Part shown: in pieces, positions 20,801 through 25,340 of the stretch
How the letters are laid out: each line of letters opens with the position of its first letter
Position numbering within the stretch: the first letter of the stretch is position 1
IMG/VR virus record: IMGVR_UViG_3300025585_000152
Coordinates: 1 to 25,340 of that record
DNA from: a virus
DNA: 25,340 nt
Direction: 5' to 3' (one strand)
Position numbers and translations under genes: made by a program
Notes under the pieces: generated by a model
Databases searched by the model: none
Told to the model about the DNA's origin: nothing
What the model saw: the letters and a program-made list of their open reading frames with translations, nothing else

Positions 20801-20897
20801 GGTCAGTCGATGCCCGGTATGGGTACGGGAATGAGAAGGCGGTTGTGACCCCATTCCCGACTGAACTGACGCGGTTTGTTGTGCTTGAGACGGTCAT
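17871..20897 (-). CDS. Long tail fibre protein with tandem repeats
   Basis: A 1008-aa protein starting MTVSSTTNRVSSVGNGVTTA. Residues 1-150 form a virion-attachment module shared with the tailspike at 21090-22868 and resembling the T7 gp17-type N-terminal domain (VTTAFSFPYPYR, VRTIATGAES, DSGTGGYSSATITF), followed by a coiled segment (LDKIYQAQQYAADALDRVMR). Residues 265-488 and 489-713 are two copies of one 224-225-aa repeat, each starting after a glycine run, and a fragment of a third begins at 714 (APTTSRYVLVGG). The C-terminal 250 residues form a distinct beta-rich region (TTFVFQINSELTQS ... VLGWKVYVTGYRTGT) that is probably the receptor-binding end. There is no chaperone-type tail. Confidence 0.85.
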   Translation of the reverse strand: MTVSSTTNRVSSVGNGVTTAFSFPYPYRASTDLTVIVRTIATGAESVKTTPTDYTWSGVADSGTGGYSSATITFVTAPTSAQEVHIIRNVPAVQTVDLTSGGTIVPATLEGGLDKIYQAQQYAADALDRVMRAKRTDPALSELPSAISRANKVLGFDSNGQPTVSTNTLSQIESASLSANSVTNTLLADMAQATVKGRASGAGTGDPTDLTGTQVVAILPSFTGATPSVAGAAGIVPQPAAGDDGKYLRGDGVWATVAGGGGGGAPTDADYLVRTANGSLSVERVVTDTARISWDWGTAGQAKADIVTNSIGNTYLRQSAALSLVGRSANSTGNVADISATAATGAVLRESGSTIGFGTVATAGIADDAVTYAKLQNISAQYRILGRTSVGAGDAEEITTSANMVSLLGSADYSAARTNLSLVVGTNVQAWDANLDQIAALTPTKGNIIVGDGSSWTSLTVGTDGWLLTADSTQAAGMKWAAGSGGSGAPTTVDYLVRTADAGLSAERVVTDTTTISWDWATGGQAKANIVANSVGNSSLRQGAALTVIGRSANSTGNVADIAATAASGAVLRESGSTIGFGTIATAGIADDAVTYAKIQNVSAQYRLLGRQTALAGDVEEITSSADIFSFLGSSTYANARTNLGVKIGQDVQAWDTNLDQLAALATTKGNIIVSTGATWDVLAVGTDGQALLADSTQATGLRWGSGGGGGGGAPTTSRYVLVGGTADTDLSAERYLTAGTGIALTDAGAGGNISVALTATGVSAVTTHTGSLDIFASNGGTVSRITSENLFGGGVTLGQAPASNDLFPLYDVSAASGSRAGSVTTEQLLRGLRNLTTDTAPDGATDFLLSYDASANEAKKIQVNTVRPLTTFVFQINSELTQSNTAIGTTLAAKQSMYFPYDFVITGVHQSFALNSSSFNLVTDVRIGCSEATSATTGVVGGTSCLAATCQTSSGNITGAGSINPSSAAVTAGSIVGIFCSSSTAIATTTATVLGWKVYVTGYRTGT
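18759..19433 (-). repeat. Tail fibre repeat, second copy
   Basis: Encodes residues 489-713 of the fibre. It shares with the first copy blocks such as GRSANSTGNVADI, VLRESGSTIGFGT, ATAGIADDAVTYAK, TKGNIIV and LLADSTQA. Many positions differ, so the duplication is old. A glycine run (codons near 18760-18780) separates it from the third, partial copy. Confidence 0.9.
19434..20105 (-). repeat. Tail fibre repeat, first copy
   Basis: Encodes residues 265-488 of the fibre, preceded by a glycine run (residues 259-264). It starts APTDADYLVRTANGSLSVER and ends at MKWAAGSGGSG. It aligns with the second copy over its whole length with a period of 224 residues. Confidence 0.9.
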
Positions 20898-20900
20898 GGG

Positions 20901-21080
20901 TTACGCGCCGTCTTCCGCTGCCGGGAGGCCCTGCACCCGCACTTTCAATTCGTTGTACTTGTCCTCAAGCTCCTTGATTTTCCGCGCACTCGCGACGTTC
21001 TGTGCCTGCGCAATCGCGAGATTGTTCAGGGCCGTGTTGCGCTGTTCGGAAATGGCGTTGAGGATGTCTGAGGTTTCCAT
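20901..21080 (-). CDS. 59-aa coiled-coil protein between fibre and tailspike
   Basis: ATG at 21080 with AGGGA about seven bases upstream (in TAGGGAACAATC) encodes METSDILNAISEQRNTALNN, then LAIAQAQNVASARKIKELED, then KYNELKVRVQGLPAAEDGA and TAA at 20903-20901. It fits the gap between the tailspike stop and the fibre start. It is fully helical and heptad-like, so it probably forms a coiled coil. Small genes in this position of podoviruses often encode tail accessory or assembly proteins. The function is unknown. Confidence 0.6.
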   Translation of the reverse strand: METSDILNAISEQRNTALNNLAIAQAQNVASARKIKELEDKYNELKVRVQGLPAAEDGA

Positions 21081-21089
21081 GATTGTTCC

Positions 21090-22868
21090 CTACGGTCGGT
21101 AACAGGTTTCAACTACGTAGTTCTCAAGGGCCATGCTGTCCGCGCTGTTGGCGAGCTGGCCCGTGAAAACCAATGAAATGGAGGCCGTTGTGTCGATTGC
21201 GGCAGTCGTTACTGCGCCCGATGTCTGGCCCAGCCCGCCCGTGCTTGAGAACTGCCAGGCTTTCTGGCTGCTGAATGAATTCACATTCTGCACGTAGCGC
21301 AGGTCAGCGAGGCCGATTGAGGTTGTGTTGGTCGTCCCAAGTATTGCCTGCGTTCCGAGCCCGTTCAGGCGGATACGGCATGTCTTGTTGTTGGCGTTAT
21401 TGTTGTTCGACCAGTTCGAATAAATGCGAATGATGCCATTCGCCCCCAACACGCCTGCTGGGATTGTTACAGTTGCGAGAACTGTTTCGTTGACTGTGCC
21501 TGTGAGCGATGCCGCGACCGCAGACGCCGCCTGCACCTCGAACGAGCCTGACACATTGTCAACAATACCGCCGCCCTTGATGACTCCTGCCGTACTTCCG
21601 GGGAAGAAAGTCGGGCTGAACACATTGCCGGTATAGATCGTGGCGTTGTTGTGGCAGAGGTAGCGCGGGCCAGTGGCCGAGCCTGAGAACGTCACCGTAC
21701 TGGCATACTGAACGTAAGCGCCGTTGACACCAATGAAATACGCGCTGAACGCAGGCGTTCCGGTGATTGTGACGGTGCCAGACTGAACGAGAATATAACC
21801 GCCAGTCGTGCAGTGCTGATGGGCGACCGAGCCCCCATTGATTGTGTACCCGCCGAGAGAGATCAGGATGCCGAGATTTGTGGCCTCCATGTGGTAGGTC
21901 GCGCACGCGCCGAAATTCATGGCCGTGCCCCACACAATGTAACTCCCATTGGTCGAGAGAAGGCCACGCCCGGACGTGGTGGTGCGCAATTCCAGCCCGT
22001 TGACAACAACGCGCGCCCCGTTGTCTGCCTTGATGCAGTTCGCGCTCGTCGTGGAAATGATGCAGTTACCGGGCGTGGATGTGTTGCCCTGGATGGTGAG
22101 CGGTGATGTGGACGAGCCACCCACCGGCTGACCCACGATGCTGGCCCCGCTTGTATAGATCCCGTCCGCAACTGAAATCGTGACAGCGAAGCCGTTCAGG
22201 TCCAGGGCGAGGTAGGCATTCACTGCCGCCTGAAGCGTCAGGAAAGCCCTGCCCGCTGTATTTGCAAGCCCATCATTGCTATCGCTGCCGTCCGTCCTGA
22301 CATAGTAGGTACGATTTGCGGTGAGCCTTTCACGAACCGTCTGGAGGCCGACATTTGCAGCCGTGACAAGCTCGTAAGCCGTGCCCGCTGTGTTGATGCT
22401 TAGCAGCTTGCCAACCGCAGCAGACGCAGGTTCCGGCAGGATGAGGTCCCTATTCGCCGCCGTCCTCGGCTGCAACAGCGTCCTTGCAAAGCGGGCGTCG
22501 AGTTCCTGAACGGAGAGGGATAGCTTATCCAGCGCCCCTTCAATGGAAGCGGGGGGAATCCCATCCCCGGATATGAAGTCGCTTGTTTGGGTGCGGGTGA
22601 CAACCCGGTCAATGTGGACCTGAGTTCCCGAAGCGGGGGCAACGCTGAACGTCACCGTTCCCGATGAATAACCACCTGTTCCTGAGTCAGCCGTTCCAGA
22701 GACGGTGTAATCGGAACCTTCAACCTTGAGGCTTTCAGCGCCCGTGGCTGTGGTTCGAACAGTGACCACAAGGTCAGCCGTCAGGCGGAACGGATGCGAG
22801 AACGCGAACGCGGTTGTTGACCCGTTCCCGCTGTATGACACCCTGTTCGTTGTGCTGGATACGGTCAC
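21090..22868 (-). CDS. Tailspike with beta-helix (pectate-lyase-like) domain
   Basis: A 592-aa protein. I place the start at GTG 22868 because it aligns with the first residue of the tail fibre (MTVSSTTNRVS); an in-frame TTG at 22889 has no homologous partner. Residues 1-130 form the virion-attachment module shared with the fibre (TTAFAFSHPFRLTADL, VRTTATGAES, DSGTGGYSSGTVTF). Residues about 180-430 show the repetitive hydrophobic rungs of a right-handed beta-helix (YVRTDGSDSNDGLANTAGRA, LTLQAAVNAYLALDLNGFAV, NCIISTTSANCIKADNGAR, VVVNGLELRTT, SYIVWGTAMNFG), as in depolymerases and pectate-lyase-like spikes. The last 150 residues form a separate beta-sandwich-like domain. It may degrade or bind a surface polysaccharide; no catalytic residue can be named. 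Confidence 0.82.
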   Translation of the reverse strand: MTVSSTTNRVSYSGNGSTTAFAFSHPFRLTADLVVTVRTTATGAESLKVEGSDYTVSGTADSGTGGYSSGTVTFSVAPASGTQVHIDRVVTRTQTSDFISGDGIPPASIEGALDKLSLSVQELDARFARTLLQPRTAANRDLILPEPASAAVGKLLSINTAGTAYELVTAANVGLQTVRERLTANRTYYVRTDGSDSNDGLANTAGRAFLTLQAAVNAYLALDLNGFAVTISVADGIYTSGASIVGQPVGGSSTSPLTIQGNTSTPGNCIISTTSANCIKADNGARVVVNGLELRTTTSGRGLLSTNGSYIVWGTAMNFGACATYHMEATNLGILISLGGYTINGGSVAHQHCTTGGYILVQSGTVTITGTPAFSAYFIGVNGAYVQYASTVTFSGSATGPRYLCHNNATIYTGNVFSPTFFPGSTAGVIKGGGIVDNVSGSFEVQAASAVAASLTGTVNETVLATVTIPAGVLGANGIIRIYSNWSNNNNANNKTCRIRLNGLGTQAILGTTNTTSIGLADLRYVQNVNSFSSQKAWQFSSTGGLGQTSGAVTTAAIDTTASISLVFTGQLANSADSMALENYVVETCYRP

Positions 22869-22918
22869 GGCAACCCTATGGAAATCCAAGGGTGTCCTAG
22901 CGGGGGCGTGACTCGCGC

Positions 22919-25340
22919 TTAATTCACCACGTCAGCCGGTGGCAGTATGAACTCCTGCCCCTGATCCTTCTTCAGATTGCGTTCCATGCGCCGCAGTGAC
23001 CCCGGCGTCATGGCCTCCTGAATGTGGTACAGGATGAGATAATCCATAGCCGCCCGCGTATAGAACAGGTTCAGGAATGGTGTATTGCCCTTGACGAAGT
23101 TCCAGGCTTCCACGTCCGGCGCGTTGGGGCTTGTGCCCGTCGCGTAGTCGCGGGACTTTTGGTAGATGTCGATTATGTCGCCAATGTCGCCAGCCGTGGG
23201 GCCTGCCGCCGTTTCCAGCGGGCCACCGCCGAACCGGTTCACCTTCGCGAACAGGAAGTCCGAGTAAATCCCGAAGCCCCCACCTTGGGCCATGGCTGCT
23301 ACCATCGTGTCCGGCCTGAGCGGGTCGCGTGGCTCCCTGCCTTTCGCAATGTCCTTCGCCGCCATGGAGAGGTAGCCAAGGCCCGTCAGGGTGACGATAA
23401 GCTGCGCAAACTGGGCCGCTTCAGACGCAGGCATTTTGAACAGGCTGCCGGGTATGGACCAGAAGCGGTCCTCCTCCGTATAGCGCCCGATGACCTTCTG
23501 AACGAAAGAAAGCCCGTATTGCTTGAACTGCATGACAAAGCGCACCGCCTCGCCCCAGCCGGTTCCGGCCTGCGTTCCGCCCGTAACGTACAGCTTCTCC
23601 CGGATACCGCCTTGGAGAACGGCCACGGCTGAACGGTCCGCAAAGTAAGCCCTGACCTTGGCTTCTATCTTGCGGGCCGTGCGTGCGTCCGTGGCGTCCC
23701 TGAGCAGTTCTGGGCTGATATAGTCCGTCCCGTTGATACGCTCGACCGCATGGGCGCGGATGAGGTCCCAATCGGTGGCGTCGATCCCATACCGCTCCAG
23801 AACGCCCCGGAGCCGATCCGGTAAAGCGTCGAACGTCTTGCCCTTGGACCTACCCAAAGTAGCGGACATGATTTCAGACACGGCCCGCTCGCCCGCTGCC
23901 GTCCACTGGCTGAGCAGGTTCAGTTTGAAAAACGCAGTATTTGCCTTGCTGAGCGTTTGGCCCGTGCTGTCTGCGCTTGTCATGCGGGAGGCTACGTCAC
24001 GCAGAATGGAGTCAATACCAACCCCGACCAGTTCCGCTGCTTCCCGACGCTGCCCGCCGTCTGCAATCTGCGCAATTGTCCCCGTCAACTGCTCGCCCAA
24101 GGCTCCGAGGAAGTTCTTCCCCTGGTACTGGAGTTCACTAGCCGCCGTTGCAATATCAGGAAGCGAGGCAAGGACGGCCCCGCCAAGACTTGCCATCGTC
24201 TGCCATGCACGAACGCCGGACGCGATCTGCGCGCCGTTCAGGCTGGAGGGAATATCAATGCTCCCATCCGCAACGGACATGAGGCGCTGAGCAACTGACC
24301 CACTCAGGCGGTTGCGCACCCGCTCCGGCGCATTGCGGGAACGCTCCCGAAGATCGGACAACACCCGCTCAAACATGGCCTTGGGATTAGGCCCCAGTCT
24401 TTCCATGAGCGCAGTTGTATTGGCTGCGTGTCTCAGCCCTGAGGCGACCGCCTCCATGAGCGAGGAGGTTCCGTAGCTGTCGTTGTACTTAATCCAGTCC
24501 TGCGCGGACTTGAAGTGAAGCACGCGGGACTGGCTTACCTTCTTTCCGAGATTACCCGGCCCCTTGAAGCCGATAAGAGGGGCTTCCGTATCCGCCTTCA
24601 TGAAGTTGCCGGTGGAGAGTTCCTCGTAGACTTTATCAAGAAACCCATCAATTCGGCTTTCCGCTACACCTTCAAAAGTCCTGTCATCCAGAAGCGGGCG
24701 AATGTCCGCTTTCCACTGGTCCTTCCCCGCCCTCGCAATGCGGAACATATCGTGAGACTGAGCCACGATATACCCGTCCATTTTGCGGATAAACGCCCCG
24801 TGCGCGTTCTGATCTTGGCGTGAGAGTTCCTGATACTTATGGATTATCTTCGCGATGCCCTGCGCTTCCTTGGAGCCGGTAGAGCCCGGCGTTCCGTTCT
24901 CGCGCAGTTCCCAGAGTTCAATCGCTATCTTGTCATCAAGGACACCCTTCCCGATCCCGAGAAAGCGGGCCTGAATGTAAGGCAGAAGGCCCCGCTTACG
25001 CAGGTCATGGATAAGCCCGCCAAGGTACTTGGCCTCATAGGAACGCCTCAGAGCGTCAACCGAAAACCGCGCCCCCTCAACGCGCTTGTTCGATCCAGCC
25101 AGGACCGCCTCAATTCCCTGCGCATCGTCGCCGAACTTCGCTATGTCGTCGTGCAACTGCTTATAGGCGACTTGATTCAGCTTCGCGTTGCGGCGCTCGA
25201 TGGCCGCAGCTAGCTCAAGGTCAGCCGCAATCTGGGCTGCGTCCTGAGCGGTTGCCATGTCCTCCCCGTCTAGCTTCCCCGCTTTAGCCCGCTTCGCACG
25301 CTTGGCCTCCAGTTCGGCAACTGCCGCCGCAATCTCCTCA
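22919..25340 (-). CDS. Large phage virion (DNA ejection/polyvalent) protein, open at right edge
   Basis: The frame is open from the right edge to TAA at 22921-22919, over 800 residues. An ATG at 25258 exists, but GGAGG lies only two bases before it, and the helical, alanine/lysine-rich composition continues unbroken upstream (EEIAAAVAELEAKRAKRAK then AGKLDGED), so I treat it as internal. It is long and helical, with hydrophobic stretches (WQTMASLGGAVLASLPDIAT, AQFAQLIVTLTGLGYLSMAA) and a C-terminus (NTPFLNLFYTRAAMDYLILY, HIQEAMTPGSLRRMERNLKK) typical of large internal virion or ejection proteins of podoviruses. It lies upstream of the tailspike and is read in the same direction. Enzymatic modules, if any, lie beyond the window. 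Confidence 0.72.
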   Translation of the reverse strand, partial: EEIAAAVAELEAKRAKRAKAGKLDGEDMATAQDAAQIAADLELAAAIERRNAKLNQVAYKQLHDDIAKFGDDAQGIEAVLAGSNKRVEGARFSVDALRRSYEAKYLGGLIHDLRKRGLLPYIQARFLGIGKGVLDDKIAIELWELRENGTPGSTGSKEAQGIAKIIHKYQELSRQDQNAHGAFIRKMDGYIVAQSHDMFRIARAGKDQWKADIRPLLDDRTFEGVAESRIDGFLDKVYEELSTGNFMKADTEAPLIGFKGPGNLGKKVSQSRVLHFKSAQDWIKYNDSYGTSSLMEAVASGLRHAANTTALMERLGPNPKAMFERVLSDLRERSRNAPERVRNRLSGSVAQRLMSVADGSIDIPSSLNGAQIASGVRAWQTMASLGGAVLASLPDIATAASELQYQGKNFLGALGEQLTGTIAQIADGGQRREAAELVGVGIDSILRDVASRMTSADSTGQTLSKANTAFFKLNLLSQWTAAGERAVSEIMSATLGRSKGKTFDALPDRLRGVLERYGIDATDWDLIRAHAVERINGTDYISPELLRDATDARTARKIEAKVRAYFADRSAVAVLQGGIREKLYVTGGTQAGTGWGEAVRFVMQFKQYGLSFVQKVIGRYTEEDRFWSIPGSLFKMPASEAAQFAQLIVTLTGLGYLSMAAKDIAKGREPRDPLRPDTMVAAMAQGGGFGIYSDFLFAKVNRFGGGPLETAAGPTAGDIGDIIDIYQKSRDYATGTSPNAPDVEAWNFVKGNTPFLNLFYTRAAMDYLILYHIQEAMTPGSLRRMERNLKKDQGQEFILPPADVVN

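Noticed and set aside
23024-23632. A 202-codon open frame on the plus strand
   Set aside because: It lies wholly antisense to the large virion protein gene, has no family resemblance and no fitting ribosome-binding site; G+C-rich genes often leave such open shadows.
25258-25260. ATG at 25258 as the true start of the large virion protein
   Set aside because: The frame stays open to the edge with the same helical composition, and the only GGAGG lies two bases from the ATG, too close for a normal site. It cannot be fully excluded.
1-25340. Integrase, att core or transposase that would mark a prophage or insertion sequence
   Set aside because: No such gene or flanking direct repeat was found in the window; the HNH genes are homing-type nucleases and not transposases.

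Overview
The window looks like about 25 kb of a tailed double-stranded DNA phage (or prophage) of a Gram-negative, G+C-rich, probably alphaproteobacterial host. The support is a terminase pair, tail fibre and tailspike genes, a large ejection-type virion protein, an endolysin/holin/spanin lysis set, dense ATGA/GTGA start-stop overlaps, and no host housekeeping genes. The two receptor-binding proteins share one N-terminal adaptor module, and the large virion protein lies directly upstream, which suggests a podovirus-like virion. No integrase and no att site is visible, so lifestyle is undecided. The host assignment is inference from composition and gene style only.

Layout. (1) Bases 1-5005, minus strand: an operon read leftwards from a small Cro/CI-type HTH gene through a membrane protein, a DnaA-domain-IV/HNH fusion, RusA resolvase, a small protein, an O-like replication protein (with an iteron-like repeat cluster inside the gene), a helicase-loader-like protein, a DGQHR/ParB-like protein, a winged-helix protein, TerS and the start of TerL, which runs off the left edge. 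(2) Bases 5006-5122: a divergent promoter/operator region. (3) Bases 5123-10241, plus strand: an early operon of small translationally coupled genes including an HNH protein, a PD-(D/E)XK nuclease, an SSB-like protein, a DUF1367-like protein, several tiny membrane proteins and an HNH/AP2 endonuclease. It ends in a truncated AlpA-like reading frame. (4) Bases 10275-12587, plus strand: a more A+T-rich three-gene cargo module: an IbrB-like ParB/Srx-fold protein, a conserved small protein, and an IbrA-like PAPS-reductase-family protein (DUF3440). Two tiny membrane-protein genes follow. (5) Bases 12884-25340, minus strand: late genes read leftwards from the right edge: ejection-type virion protein (open at the edge), tailspike, a coiled-coil mini-protein, a 1008-aa tail fibre with two 224-225-aa tandem repeats, a glycine-rich tail protein, endolysin, a membrane-anchored PAS protein, a metallophosphoesterase, two small proteins, a structured-looking intergenic element, a holin-like protein with an EF-hand loop, and an overlapping Rz/Rz1 spanin pair. 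The Rz1 gene ends tail-to-tail with the early operon, overlapping it by 17 bases.

How it fits together. The leftward operon appears to combine replication initiation with the start of packaging. The rightward operon provides recombination, ssDNA binding and small host-interaction proteins. The right third provides adsorption, ejection and lysis. The points most worth attention are the IbrB-X-IbrA module next to a broken AlpA-like frame, the DnaA-domain-IV/HNH fusion, the candidate origin inside the O-like gene, and the possible sensory domains (PAS, EF-hand loop) in the lysis region.
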